Source of the DNA: an uncultured Alphaproteobacteria bacterium
Lineage (GTDB): Bacteria; Pseudomonadota; Alphaproteobacteria; Rhodobacterales; Rhodobacteraceae
DNA: 64,000 nucleotides
Direction: 5' to 3'
Assembly: GCA_902573735.1 (NCBI GenBank)
Contig: CACGLH010000001.1
Coordinates: 186,001 to 250,000, forward strand
The notes beneath the pieces are model-generated. The model ran no database searches. It saw only the letters and a program-made list of their open reading frames with translations, and was not told where the DNA came from. Position 1 is the stretch's first letter. The number at the start of each line of letters is the position of its first letter. This document shows positions 25,716 to 36,302 of the stretch, in pieces. The position numbers and the translations under genes were made by a program.

Positions 25716-26288
25716 ATGAATCAAATCAAAGATATATCTGCTTTTTTTTCATCAAGAAGATCAATCTCTGTAAAAAATTTAAATTATCCTGGTCCAAACC
25801 ATAATCAAACTATGTCAATTTTAAAAAACGCTCTTAGAGTTCCTGATCATGGTAAACTTGAGCCTTGGAGAATAGTATTAATTTCAGGCGATCAGAAAAA
25901 AAACTTTATTTCTATAATAGAAAAAAGAGGAAAAGAAATAGATATAGATCCTTTAAAAATTGAAAAAAATAAAGCTAATTTATTGGGGACCCCAATTATT
26001 TTAGCAGTAATTTGTTCTCCATCTATTAGTTCAAAAATTCCTAAAATTGAACAAATCTTATCTTGTGGTGCTTTATGTATGAATATATTAAACAATTTTC
26101 TTGTTAAGGGCTGGGGAGCGAATTGGTTAACTGGTTGGATGGCTAATGATAAAAAATTTGGTGAATTAGCTTTTAATAATACTAAAAATGAATTTGTTGC
26201 AGGCTACATATATGTTGGAAGTTACGAAGTGATAAGTCCTGATAGACCAAGGCCTTCATTAGATGAAAAGATTTCTTATTTCGAATAA
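25716..26288 (+). CDS. nitroreductase family protein
   Basis: FFSSRRSISVKNLNYPGPN, RVPDHGKLEPWRIVLI, GWGANWLTGW, YVGSY. Confidence 0.9.
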   Translation: MNQIKDISAFFSSRRSISVKNLNYPGPNHNQTMSILKNALRVPDHGKLEPWRIVLISGDQKKNFISIIEKRGKEIDIDPLKIEKNKANLLGTPIILAVICSPSISSKIPKIEQILSCGALCMNILNNFLVKGWGANWLTGWMANDKKFGELAFNNTKNEFVAGYIYVGSYEVISPDRPRPSLDEKISYFE

Positions 26289-26318
26289 AAATTAACTTAT
26301 TTCTTCACATTTTTTTAT

Positions 26319-26552
26319 TCATATCAAAAAAATAATATATATTAACACCATCGAAATTAACCATATAATTGAAGATAGTAATGTTACTAAAATCATCTTC
26401 TTTTTTATATTTGCGTTTATAGGTGCAGAGGTTGGAGTGCCATACGATCGTTTACCCTCTTCTTGTTGCGTTTTAATATTTAAAGGCAATATTATAAATA
26501 AAATAAGAAACCAAAATACTGCAAAAAGAACTAAAGATGCTGTTATTGTCAT
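26319..26552 (-). CDS. DUF1467 family membrane protein
   Basis: Two TM segments, LFAVFWFLILFIILPLNIKTQQEEG...GTPTSAPINANIKKK; next to methylmalonyl-CoA epimerase. Confidence 0.85.
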   Translation of the reverse strand: MTITASLVLFAVFWFLILFIILPLNIKTQQEEGKRSYGTPTSAPINANIKKKMILVTLLSSIIWLISMVLIYIIFLI

Positions 26553-26564
26553 ACCTTGTTAATT

Positions 26565-26966
26565 TCACTCCTCCTGTAATTCTATTAAAGTACCATCAAA
26601 ACCAGATGGATGTAAAAAAATTACAGGTTTTCCGTGTGCTCCTATTTTGGGATTATCTCCAATTATTTTATAGTTATTTTTCATCAAAATATTTATAGAC
26701 AATTCTAAATTTTTCACTTCGTAACATATATGATGTATTCCCCCATTTTTATTTTTATTTAAAAAATTAAAAATAGGACTATTTTCTCCAAGTGGAGTAA
26801 TTAATTCAACTTTTGTATTGGGTAATTCTATAAATACTACAGTTACTCCATGTTCTGGCTGGTCTAAAGGCTCGCCAACCTTAGCTCCTAATATATCTCT
26901 GTAAGTATTTGTCGCATACTTTAAATCAGTAACTGCTATTGCGACGTGATTAAGTCTTCCCAGCAT
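26565..26966 (-). CDS. mce: methylmalonyl-CoA epimerase
   Basis: LNHVAIAVTDLKYATNTYRDILGA, NGGIHHICYEV, FLHPSGFDGTLIELQEE. Confidence 0.94.
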   Translation of the reverse strand: MLGRLNHVAIAVTDLKYATNTYRDILGAKVGEPLDQPEHGVTVVFIELPNTKVELITPLGENSPIFNFLNKNKNGGIHHICYEVKNLELSINILMKNNYKIIGDNPKIGAHGKPVIFLHPSGFDGTLIELQEE

Positions 26967-26967
26967 A

Positions 26968-28122
26968 TCATTTCCTATCTTTTTTTACGTCTATATAAAA
27001 ATTATTAAGTATATCTGAATAAATATTTTCTAAACCTAATATTTGCGATGTTTGAACAGATTCATCAACAGCATGCATCTTTTTGCCTACTAAACCAAAT
27101 TCAACTACAGGACATTTTTGAATAATATATCTTGCGTCAGATGTTCCACCAGTTGTAGAAAAATTTGCAGATATACCAGTATATTTTTTAACTGACTTTT
27201 TAACTAATTTAGCCAAATAACTTGGTTTAGAAAAAAAGGGCTCCCCTGAAATATTAATTTTGATATTAATTTTTGTTTTTGTTAAATGTTCAATATTATT
27301 AGCACACTGCTTTAACCAATCACTAATTTTTTTTCCAGTGTGTTTATCATTAAATCTTATATTTACAATCATTTCTACATTTTTAGGTATGACATTATTT
27401 GATTTATTTGTAGTTGATATAGATGTGGTTACTAAAGTAGATGGTTCAAAAAATTTTGAACCATTATCCAGAGGTTTATTTGTTAATAAATTTATGAGTT
27501 TCATACTAGCATGAATTGGATTAATAGCTAAATGTGGATAAGCAGAATGGCCTTGTTTGCCTAGAATTGAAAAATATCCTGTTAGTGAACCTTTTCTTCC
27601 AATTTTTATCATATCCCCAAATTTTTCAGGGCAGGTTGGTTCTCCAACTACACAAAAATCAATACGTTCATTTTTTTTATCCATCCACTCTAATATTGCT
27701 TTTGTACCATCTTGGGCCTTACCTTCTTCATCAGATGTGATTAATAGTACTATAGAAAATATAGGGGGAGTTTTTTGACTAACACTTATTGCTGCAGAAC
27801 AAAATGCTGCAACAGCCGATTTCATATCTACTGATCCTCGACCGTAAATTTCCTCACCTATAATTTCTCCAGAAAATGGGTTTGATTTCCAGTCACTAAT
27901 TTCACCAGGAGTAACAACATCAATATGTCCAGAAAAACCAAAGGTAGGTAAATGTTTTGACCCCCATCTTAAAAAAAGATTTTTTATTCCATTCTTATTA
28001 ATCTCATGAATATTAAAATCAGTATCTTGAAATAGGTTTTTTATTACTTTAAAGGTTCCTGCTTCTTTAGGAGTAACAGAATGGCATTTAATTAGCTGTG
28101 AAGTTAAATCGATTGAATTCAT
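26968..28122 (-). CDS. dapE: succinyl-diaminopimelate desuccinylase
   Basis: FGFSGHIDVVTPGEISDW, YGRGSVDMKSAVAAF, TSDEEGKAQDGT, TTGGTSDARYI. Confidence 0.97.
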   Translation of the reverse strand: MNSIDLTSQLIKCHSVTPKEAGTFKVIKNLFQDTDFNIHEINKNGIKNLFLRWGSKHLPTFGFSGHIDVVTPGEISDWKSNPFSGEIIGEEIYGRGSVDMKSAVAAFCSAAISVSQKTPPIFSIVLLITSDEEGKAQDGTKAILEWMDKKNERIDFCVVGEPTCPEKFGDMIKIGRKGSLTGYFSILGKQGHSAYPHLAINPIHASMKLINLLTNKPLDNGSKFFEPSTLVTTSISTTNKSNNVIPKNVEMIVNIRFNDKHTGKKISDWLKQCANNIEHLTKTKINIKINISGEPFFSKPSYLAKLVKKSVKKYTGISANFSTTGGTSDARYIIQKCPVVEFGLVGKKMHAVDESVQTSQILGLENIYSDILNNFYIDVKKDRK

Positions 28123-28138
28123 ATTAATATGTTAAAAA

Positions 28139-28969
28139 TTAATCTCTAAGTAAATCATTAATAGATGTTTTAGACCTTGTTTTTTCGTCAACTTGTTTAA
28201 CTATAACAGCACAATAAAGGTTTGGCCCTCCCTTATCAGAGGGAAGAGAACCCGGTACTACTACTGAATAGGGAGGAATTTCTCCATAAATTATCTCATT
28301 AGTTTCTCTTATCACTATTTTAGTTGATTTTCCAATAAATACACCCATCCCTATAACAGCACCTTTTCTCACTATACATCCTTCTACTACCTCAGATCTT
28401 GCGCCAATAAAACAACCATCTTCAATAATTGTTGGGGAAGCTTGCATTGGTTCTAGTACACCACCAATTCCTACTCCACCAGAAAGGTGAACATTTTTAC
28501 CGATTTGTGCACAAGAGCCAACAGTAGCCCAAGTATCAACCATTGTACCTTTATCAACATAAGCTCCCAAATTTACAAAACTTGGCATTAATACCACACC
28601 AGGCGCTACAAAAGCAGATTTACGTACAATGCAATTAGGAACTGCTCGAAATCCACATTTTATCCAGTCATCTTCTGTCCAATTTAAAAATTTATTATCA
28701 ACTTTATCCCACCAATTAGAATTTTGTGGGCCCCCAGGATGTAAGCTCATATCTTTTAAACGAAAACTTAATAAAACAGCTTTTTTTGCCCATTGGTTCA
28801 CTTTCCATTTATTATCTTCAATTGGTTCTGCCACTCTCAGTTTACCAGTTCCAAGAAGGTCTAATGTTTCAAGAATTGAGTCTTTTAATTCTCCAACTGT
28901 GTTTGTGGAAATAGTATCTTTATTATCCCATGCTTTATTAATAATATTTTCTAGATTTTCAATGCCCAT
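28139..28969 (-). CDS. dapD: 2,3,4,5-tetrahydropyridine-2,6-dicarboxylate N-succinyltransferase
   Basis: Hexapeptide repeats; [39 protein letters not shown]. Confidence 0.98.
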   Translation of the reverse strand: MGIENLENIINKAWDNKDTISTNTVGELKDSILETLDLLGTGKLRVAEPIEDNKWKVNQWAKKAVLLSFRLKDMSLHPGGPQNSNWWDKVDNKFLNWTEDDWIKCGFRAVPNCIVRKSAFVAPGVVLMPSFVNLGAYVDKGTMVDTWATVGSCAQIGKNVHLSGGVGIGGVLEPMQASPTIIEDGCFIGARSEVVEGCIVRKGAVIGMGVFIGKSTKIVIRETNEIIYGEIPPYSVVVPGSLPSDKGGPNLYCAVIVKQVDEKTRSKTSINDLLRD

Positions 28970-28992
28970 CCCTTTTTCCTTTCTAAGTATTT

Positions 28993-29889
28993 TTATTTTT
29001 TTAAGATGAATTCTCTTACCTCAGTTTCTAGCAATGGTGAAAACTGATTATCTGAAATTAATGTAAGATAAATTTGACCATCATTATCTTTCCATTTACT
29101 TAAACCCTCAAAATTATAATACTCCCAAGGTAAACTTTCCAATAATATTTCTGAATTTATAATGTTGTTTTCTTCAATTATGATCCTTCTCAATCTAATT
29201 TTAAATCCGTCATAAAATGAGAATTTTCTTTCAAGAGTTATCAAGTTTCCATCATCAATCATTTCTGCATCAACTACTTTAAAGTCTTGGCTAATTTTGA
29301 TTTCATCAATTATAGACCACTTATTATTATGTAATCTATAAATAGGATGTCGTTCTTTTCCTTTTGGAGGTAATTCAGGAATAGCAAAAAGTTCTCCATT
29401 TTCTTTAATTGCAAGAGCTTCAATTCCATCATTAAATAAAAGTTTATCAAAATCTGGGTGTTTTGGTAAAAACTTACCTGGTCCATTTAAATCTTCATGA
29501 TACATGACTCTATTATTTGATTCGAATGATATATAAAATCCATTGCTTTTACTTTTGACTATTGATTCACTATCAATATTTCTTCCGGTTAAATTTTCTT
29601 TTTTGCTGCTAAAAAGTTGACCTTGATCTAATATTTCAAAATCAATTATTTTGTTTAGATCGTCTCTAACTATTTTCCCTTGGAAATAATGAGATTTATC
29701 ACTTATTAGAGTAAAATTTTTACCATTTTCTGATAATGTAATACCTGAAATGCCTCCAAAATTATTATCTTCATATGTGATCAACTTAGATCCTAATAAA
29801 GATATTTCCCATTTATTTGTGGTTATTGAATATGTGTAGAAAGGAATTAGATATAATAATAATATTAATAAAAACAAATCCTTTTGCAT
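28993..29889 (-). CDS. exported esterase-like activity of phytase family protein
   Basis: Signal peptide [60 protein letters not shown]. Confidence 0.82.
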   Translation of the reverse strand: MQKDLFLLILLLYLIPFYTYSITTNKWEISLLGSKLITYEDNNFGGISGITLSENGKNFTLISDKSHYFQGKIVRDDLNKIIDFEILDQGQLFSSKKENLTGRNIDSESIVKSKSNGFYISFESNNRVMYHEDLNGPGKFLPKHPDFDKLLFNDGIEALAIKENGELFAIPELPPKGKERHPIYRLHNNKWSIIDEIKISQDFKVVDAEMIDDGNLITLERKFSFYDGFKIRLRRIIIEENNIINSEILLESLPWEYYNFEGLSKWKDNDGQIYLTLISDNQFSPLLETEVREFILKK

Positions 29890-30007
29890 TTTAAATATAG
29901 CTATCAAAATTATATTCGGAAGATATGGATCATATACACTTTAGTCTATTATATTTTAGTTTATAGGTTATAAAGATTAATAGAATATACATTATATAAA
30001 TATACAA

Positions 30008-30292
30008 ATGGTTTCACTTATTCAAATAATATCTGCTTTGCTAAATATAATTACATGGCTTGTGATTATTGATGTTGTAATGTCTTTACTTATTCAATTT
30101 AGAATTCTCGACCAAAGGAATCAAATTGTGTCACAAATTTGGTTATCAATTAGAAATGTATTAGAGCCATTATATTCGAGAATAAGATCTTTTCTACCTA
30201 ATACTATTGGTTTCGATTTGGCACCTGCAATTTTGTTGTTTGGAATATTTGCTATACAAACAATTATAAGAAATAATTTTAACCACTATTAG
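30008..30292 (+). CDS. YggT family membrane protein
   Basis: [21 protein letters not shown]...[34 protein letters not shown]. Confidence 0.92.
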   Translation: MVSLIQIISALLNIITWLVIIDVVMSLLIQFRILDQRNQIVSQIWLSIRNVLEPLYSRIRSFLPNTIGFDLAPAILLFGIFAIQTIIRNNFNHY

Positions 30293-31514
30293 TATTTTTT
30301 AAATTTCTTTGTGCTAATAACTTTAACCTTAAAGCATTTAATTTAATGAAACCGGAAGCATCTCCTTGGTTGTATATACCCTCGTCATCTTCAAATGTGA
30401 CTTGTTTTTCTGAATACAGGCTTTGTTTTGATTGCCTTGCTATTGATCTGACACTTCCTTTATATAGTTTAAGGGTAACTTCACCTTCCACGTATTTCTG
30501 ACTGGAATTGATAAGAGATTGTAACATTTCTCTTTCAGGAGAATACCAAAACCCATTATATATAAGTTCGGAATATTTCGGCATTAATTCGTCTTTCAAG
30601 TGAGAAGCTCCCCTATCTAATGTAATACTTTCTATTGCTCTATGAGCTTCAAGCAAAATAGTGCCTCCAGGAGTTTCATAAATTCCTCTAGACTTCATTC
30701 CAATAAATCTACCCTCAACAAGATCTAATCTTCCGATTCCGTGTTTGCTACCTAATTGATTTAATTTTTCTAGCAGATCATGTCCTTTCATTTTTTGGTC
30801 ATTAATTGCAATCATATCTCCTGATTCAAACTTTATTTTAATAATCTCTGCATCTTCTGGGGCATTTTCTGGAGAACAAGTTCTTTGAAAAACATATTCT
30901 GGTGCAATTTCTGAGGGATCCTCTAATACCTTACCTTCAGATGATGTATGTAGAATGTTAGCATCAACTGAAAATGGAGCTTCACCTTTCTTGTCCTTTG
31001 AGATAGGTATTTGGTTTTTTTCTGCGAACTCTAGTAATTTACTTCTACTATTTAAATCCCATTCTCTCCAAGGACTAATTATTTTAATATTTGGATTTAA
31101 TGCATAACAAGACAGCTCAAATCTTACTTGATCATTACCTTTTCCTGTAGCTCCATGAGAAACAGCGTCTGCATTAACTCTGTTAGCGATTTCAATTAAC
31201 TTTTTTGAAATTAATGGTCTTGCAATTGCAGTTCCAAGTAGATACTGACCTTCATATAATGCATTTGATCTAAACATAGGAAAAACAAAGTCTCTTACAA
31301 ACTCTTCTCTAAGATCCTCAACAAATATATTTTCGGGTTTTACTCCTAAAAGAAGAGCTTTTTCCCTTGCAGGTTCAAGTTCTTCTTTTTGTCCAATATC
31401 TGCTGTAAAAGTCACAACTTCATAATTATAATTCAACTGGAGCCATTTTAAAATTATGGAAGTATCTAAACCACCTGAATAAGCTAAAACAACTTTCCTA
31501 GGTTTTTTATTCAT
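30279..31514 (-). CDS. argG: argininosuccinate synthase
   Basis: [57 protein letters not shown]. Confidence 0.99.
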   Translation of the reverse strand: MNKKPRKVVLAYSGGLDTSIILKWLQLNYNYEVVTFTADIGQKEELEPAREKALLLGVKPENIFVEDLREEFVRDFVFPMFRSNALYEGQYLLGTAIARPLISKKLIEIANRVNADAVSHGATGKGNDQVRFELSCYALNPNIKIISPWREWDLNSRSKLLEFAEKNQIPISKDKKGEAPFSVDANILHTSSEGKVLEDPSEIAPEYVFQRTCSPENAPEDAEIIKIKFESGDMIAINDQKMKGHDLLEKLNQLGSKHGIGRLDLVEGRFIGMKSRGIYETPGGTILLEAHRAIESITLDRGASHLKDELMPKYSELIYNGFWYSPEREMLQSLINSSQKYVEGEVTLKLYKGSVRSIARQSKQSLYSEKQVTFEDDEGIYNQGDASGFIKLNALRLKLLAQRNLKNTNSG

Positions 31515-31675
31515 CTTTAAAAACCTCCATATTATTAAATTTAATGATTTTATTAAATAATTTTATTTTTATGACAAGTAAATATGAAATCAAATTTTTA
31601 AATCTATAACGAAAGAAAATCAAATGAGACGTTACTTAATTGATTATTAAATATGTATATGCTTTAATTAATTTA

Positions 31676-32854
31676 ATGAGTGAATTATTTAATTTTAATT
31701 TTAATACTACACCTAATGTTCGTTTTGGTTCTAACATTTTATTATCCTCTGCAGCTGAAATAAAGAAAATATTAGGGCCTAGAATACTAATAGTTACAGA
31801 TCCTTTATTGTCTAAGATGGGATTATATAAACCTTTGGTAGATCAGCTTTTATCTTTGGGAGCAAAAATCAAAATTTATGATGAGGTAAATGAAGACCCT
31901 GCAATTGAAAATTTAGAAGCAGCAATTGAAGAAGCAACGATTTTTTTAACTACTGGCATATTAGGTTTTGGAGGTGGATCTCCAATGGATGTTGCAAAGT
32001 TGACTGCTTTGTTGTTAGGGTCAAATGATAAAATAGATGAAATTTGGGGAGTTAATAATGTTTTAGGCCCAAGATTACCACTCGCTTTAATACCTACAAC
32101 TTCTGGTACAGGTTCTGAAGTCACGCCAATATCTATAATAACTTTATCAAACTATGAAAAAAAAGGTGTATCATCTAAAGTTATAATTCCAGATTTAGCT
32201 GTATTAGATCCACTTTTAACTATTGATCTTCCATCTAAAACTACTGCTAGTACTGGAATAGACGCTATGGTTCATGCTATTGAGGCATATACCTCTAAAA
32301 GTGCAAATAATAATCCAATCTCAAAAGTACTAGCTGAAAAAGCCCTTAATCTAATTGGGGGTTCAATTATTCAAGCCGTTCAAAATGGTAAAAATGATGA
32401 AGAATCTAGAAACAAAATGTTACTGGGTTCATTAATGGCAGGGATGTCATTTGCAAATTCACCAGTTGCTGCAGTTCATGCTTTGGCCTACCCCCTTGGA
32501 GGTAAATATAAAATTACGCATGGATTATCTAATGCATTAATCTTACCTTATGTTCTTACATTTAATATGAAAGATGAAGAAACAAAAAATTCATATCTTT
32601 ATTTATCGGACATAATATTTCCTCAAATAAAGCATATTAAAAATACTCAAGACAAATCTATAGCATTCATTAATGAATTTATAAATTTATCAAAAAGGTT
32701 AAATTTACCTACAAAAATAAGAGAACTCGGTATTCCAAAAAAAGCATGTAAGGAAATGTCTATTGAAGCAATGAAACAAGAAAGATTGTTGATAAATAAT
32801 CCAGTAGGTCTTACACAAAAAGATATTCAAAAAATTTATGAGCAAGCTTGGTGA
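31676..32854 (+). CDS. iron-containing alcohol dehydrogenase
   Basis: GFGGGSPMDVAKL, IPTTSGTGSEVTP, TGIDAMVHAIEAYTSK, ITHGLSNALILPYVL; start trimmed to ATG 31676 (MSELF). Confidence 0.93.
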   Translation: MSELFNFNFNTTPNVRFGSNILLSSAAEIKKILGPRILIVTDPLLSKMGLYKPLVDQLLSLGAKIKIYDEVNEDPAIENLEAAIEEATIFLTTGILGFGGGSPMDVAKLTALLLGSNDKIDEIWGVNNVLGPRLPLALIPTTSGTGSEVTPISIITLSNYEKKGVSSKVIIPDLAVLDPLLTIDLPSKTTASTGIDAMVHAIEAYTSKSANNNPISKVLAEKALNLIGGSIIQAVQNGKNDEESRNKMLLGSLMAGMSFANSPVAAVHALAYPLGGKYKITHGLSNALILPYVLTFNMKDEETKNSYLYLSDIIFPQIKHIKNTQDKSIAFINEFINLSKRLNLPTKIRELGIPKKACKEMSIEAMKQERLLINNPVGLTQKDIQKIYEQAW

Positions 32855-32869
32855 TAAAAAATCTGTTAA

Positions 32870-33664
32870 TTGATATATCTCATGCTTAGCTTTAATTGCT
32901 TTTCAAATCAAAGATATAATGAATATTTAATTATAGCTCATGGTCTTTTTGGTTCAAAAAAAAATTGGACGAATACAGCTAAATTTTTAAGTGAAAATCT
33001 TAATCTTGAAGTAATAGTTGTAGATTTAAGAAACCATGGATCCTCATTTTGGTCTGATAATGGTGATTACTTATCTATGGCTAGGGATTTGATTGAATTA
33101 TGTAAAAACTTTTCAAAAAAAGTAACTATACTGGGACATTCAATGGGTGGTAAAGCAGCTATGTATGCTTGTCTTTCATACCCAGAAATTTTTGATAAAT
33201 TAATTGTTGTTGATATCAGTCCTGTAAATTATTTAAATTCTGAATTTGTTAACTATATAGAAACTTTACAGAGAATAGATTTGACTAAAATTCAATCTAG
33301 AAGGGATGCAGACCTTGAGTTAGAAAGTAAGATAGTTGATAAAAATATACGGTCATTTTTACTACAGAACCTTTTCAGAGAGGGCGAGAATAATTATAGT
33401 TGGAAAGTTAACTTAGAGGCTTTGAAAAAAAACATTCACCATATTATGTCTTTTCCTACCATTCAAAAAAGATTTCTAGGAAAGACTTTATTTATTAAAG
33501 GTGAAAACTCTAATTATATAAATGTATCCCACCATCCTGTGATTAAGAAATTTTTCCCTAATTATAATTTGAAAAAAATTAAAAATTCAGGACATTGGCC
33601 CCATGTTGAAGAACCACAATTATTCAGAGAAGAGATTAAGATTTTTTTTCATAAGAATAGATAA
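32870..33664 (+). CDS. alpha/beta fold hydrolase
   Basis: IIAHGLFGSKKNW, VDLRNHGSS, ILGHSMGGKAAMY nucleophile elbow, C-terminal SGHWPHVEEP; start uncertain. Confidence 0.9.
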   Translation: MIYLMLSFNCFSNQRYNEYLIIAHGLFGSKKNWTNTAKFLSENLNLEVIVVDLRNHGSSFWSDNGDYLSMARDLIELCKNFSKKVTILGHSMGGKAAMYACLSYPEIFDKLIVVDISPVNYLNSEFVNYIETLQRIDLTKIQSRRDADLELESKIVDKNIRSFLLQNLFREGENNYSWKVNLEALKKNIHHIMSFPTIQKRFLGKTLFIKGENSNYINVSHHPVIKKFFPNYNLKKIKNSGHWPHVEEPQLFREEIKIFFHKNR

Positions 33665-33667
33665 AAT

Positions 33668-34834
33668 TCAAACTTTTTCAATTGCTAAAGCTATACCTTG
33701 TCCGCCTCCAATACACATTGTTATTAAACCTAAAGTACCATCAATTCTTTCTAATTCATGTAAGGCTTTTATTGTCAAGATTGCTCCAGTTGCTCCAATA
33801 GGATGTCCCAATGCAATTGCTCCACCATTTGGATTAACTTTTTCAGAGTTTAGGTTCAATTCTTTAGAAACAGCACATGCTTGAGCAGCAAATGCTTCAT
33901 TGCTTTCAATAACATCAAAATCTTTTTCAGATAAGCCAGTTTTATCCAAAAGTTTTTTTACAGCGATTATGGGACCTATTCCCATTATCTCAGGTCTTAC
34001 GCCTGAATGTGAATATCCTAATATTTTTGCCTTAACTTTTAATCCGTTAGATTTTGCAGCGGCGGCTGTACTAAGAACTAATGCAGCAGCTCCATCGTTT
34101 AAACCAGACGAGTTACCTGCAGTTACTGTCCCATTTTCCATAAAAACTGAATTTAAGCCTTTAAGACTTTCTGCATTTGTTTCTTTTGGGTGCTCATCAA
34201 CGTTAAATATATTTTTTTTAACTTTAATATCTACGATTTGATTTTTAAAATAACCTTTTTCTAATGCATTTGAGGCTCTTAATTGACTTTCTAAAGAAAA
34301 ACTATCTTGATCTTCTCTTGAAATTCCATATTCGCTAGCAACATTTTCTGCAGTAACTCCCATATGGCCAGTACCAAATGGACAATTTAATGCTCCTAGC
34401 ATCATATCTTCTACAGTAGTGTTTCCCATTCTTTTACCCCACCTGTTAGATTTTAAAATATGGGGTGAATTACTCATATTTTCTGATCCACCTGCAAGAC
34501 CAAAATTAGAATCACCTAATGTTAAACTTTGTATGACAGATACGATTGCTTGTAATCCAGATCCACACAAACGGTTCACATTCATTGCAGCAACGCTTTT
34601 TGGCAAACCTGAATTTAACGCTACAACTCTAGAAAGATACATATCTTTAGGTTCTGTATTAATAACATGACCAAAAGCAACTTGACCAACTTCATTTTTA
34701 TCAACCTCTGAAATTTCTAGTGCTTTTTTTGCAACCACTGTTCCAAGTTCAATTGGTGAAACTGATTTAAGTGATCCTCCAAAACTACCAATTGCTGTTC
34801 TGGATCCGGATAATATAACAACTTCTTCTTGCAT
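33668..34834 (-). CDS. acetyl-CoA C-acyltransferase (thiolase)
   Basis: SRTAIGSFGGSLK, NRLCGSGLQAI, NPNGGAIALGHPIGATGA, CIGGGQGIA; start trimmed to MQEEV. Confidence 0.95.
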   Translation of the reverse strand: MQEEVVILSGSRTAIGSFGGSLKSVSPIELGTVVAKKALEISEVDKNEVGQVAFGHVINTEPKDMYLSRVVALNSGLPKSVAAMNVNRLCGSGLQAIVSVIQSLTLGDSNFGLAGGSENMSNSPHILKSNRWGKRMGNTTVEDMMLGALNCPFGTGHMGVTAENVASEYGISREDQDSFSLESQLRASNALEKGYFKNQIVDIKVKKNIFNVDEHPKETNAESLKGLNSVFMENGTVTAGNSSGLNDGAAALVLSTAAAAKSNGLKVKAKILGYSHSGVRPEIMGIGPIIAVKKLLDKTGLSEKDFDVIESNEAFAAQACAVSKELNLNSEKVNPNGGAIALGHPIGATGAILTIKALHELERIDGTLGLITMCIGGGQGIALAIEKV

Positions 34835-34965
34835 AAAAAATTTGTTCCTCATAATTTAAAACTTAAGTTTTATAGCAATATATTTATTAAGTTTTAATAA
34901 ATATATTATTTGAATAATATTAATTAATTTAAGTTTAGACAAATAATAAATTTTTAAAAAATAGA

Positions 34966-35823
34966 ATGCCAAGATTAGTTTATTTAAATGGAAAATTTCT
35001 TCCTGACGTAGAGGCACATGTATCAATCTTTGACAGGGGATTTTTATTTAGTGACGCAGTTTATGAAGTTACAGCAGTTATTGATAAAAAATTAGTATCT
35101 TGGGAAGGACATTTGAATAGACTGAGGTATAGTTTGAAAGAATTAAATATCGATTTTACAAAAACAAATGATGAACTTTTATTTATCCATAGAAGACTTA
35201 TTGAACAGAACAATATCACTGAGGGTTTAGTTTATTTACAAATATCCAGGGGTAAAGCTGAGCGTGATTTTGCATTTCCAATTTCAGAAGTAGAACCAAC
35301 TATCGTTCTTTTTACACAACAAAAAAAAATTATTAATAATCAAAAAATATTATCTGGTGCTAAAGTTATTTCTTGCCCTGATCTTAGGTGGGGAAGAGCA
35401 GATATAAAAACTGTTCAATTACTTTATGCTTCAATGATGAAACAAAAAGCACTAGATAAAGGAAAAGATGACGTCTGGTTCGTAAAAAATAATTTTATCA
35501 CTGAAGGAAGTTCTAACAATACTTTTATATTATCAAAAAATGGGACACTTATAACAAATTCTCTTTCTCCTCAGATCCTTCCTGGTATTACAAGAAAATC
35601 AATTTTAGAATATGCCAAAAATGCCGATTTGATTGTTAAAGAAAAACCATTTACTATTGAAGATATTAAAAATGCAAGAGAAGCTTTTTCTTGTTCGTCC
35701 ACAACTTTTATATTGCCAGTAGTTGAAATTGATGACTTCAAGATTGGTAATGGATCTCCAGGAGATCATACTTTAGGGTTGCGTCAATTATATATTAATA
35801 ATGTAAAAAAAGAATTAATCTGA
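34966..35823 (+). CDS. D-amino-acid transaminase-like class IV aminotransferase
   Basis: VYLNGKFLPDVEAHVSIFDRGFLFSDAVYEVTAV, EGSSNNTFIL, LPGITRKSIL. Confidence 0.9.
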   Translation: MPRLVYLNGKFLPDVEAHVSIFDRGFLFSDAVYEVTAVIDKKLVSWEGHLNRLRYSLKELNIDFTKTNDELLFIHRRLIEQNNITEGLVYLQISRGKAERDFAFPISEVEPTIVLFTQQKKIINNQKILSGAKVISCPDLRWGRADIKTVQLLYASMMKQKALDKGKDDVWFVKNNFITEGSSNNTFILSKNGTLITNSLSPQILPGITRKSILEYAKNADLIVKEKPFTIEDIKNAREAFSCSSTTFILPVVEIDDFKIGNGSPGDHTLGLRQLYINNVKKELI

Positions 35824-36117
35824 ATTTGCTTCTTCATTTTTTTTCATTACTTTTTCTATGTCCAGTGAATTCCTTTCCAGTTGAAATTTACCTTTCCACT
35901 TTTCATAAGGCATTCCGTAAATCAACTCTCTAGCCTCATCTTTATCTATATTGAGACCTTTTTTTTCAGCCTCCTCGCTATACCATCTAGATAAACAATT
36001 TCTACAAAATCCAGCAAGATCCATTAGATCCAAATTCTGAACATCGGTTCTATTTGAAAGATGATTAAGTAGCCTTCTGAAGGTTGCTGCTTCTAATGCT
36101 TCATTAGTTTTTTTCAT
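35815..36117 (-). CDS. DUF1244 domain-containing protein
   Basis: EAATFRRLLNHLSNRTDVQNLDLMDLAGFCRNCLSRWYSEEA...ARELIYGMPYEKWK; start trimmed to MKKTNEAL. Confidence 0.9.
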   Translation of the reverse strand: MKKTNEALEAATFRRLLNHLSNRTDVQNLDLMDLAGFCRNCLSRWYSEEAEKKGLNIDKDEARELIYGMPYEKWKGKFQLERNSLDIEKVMKKNEEANSD

Positions 36118-36302
36118 TTTAAAAGTCTCATAGATTTTTATTTTACAAGCTGTTACTATATATCTTAACACAAATATATAGATAATTAGATGCCAATTTA
36201 TCACAACATTTGGCTTTATGTATCATAAATAATAAAATTGTTAATTAAAAAATAAATTCAACTATTCTCCAAATAAAGTAGTAAAAAATGGATTAAAACT
36301 CA

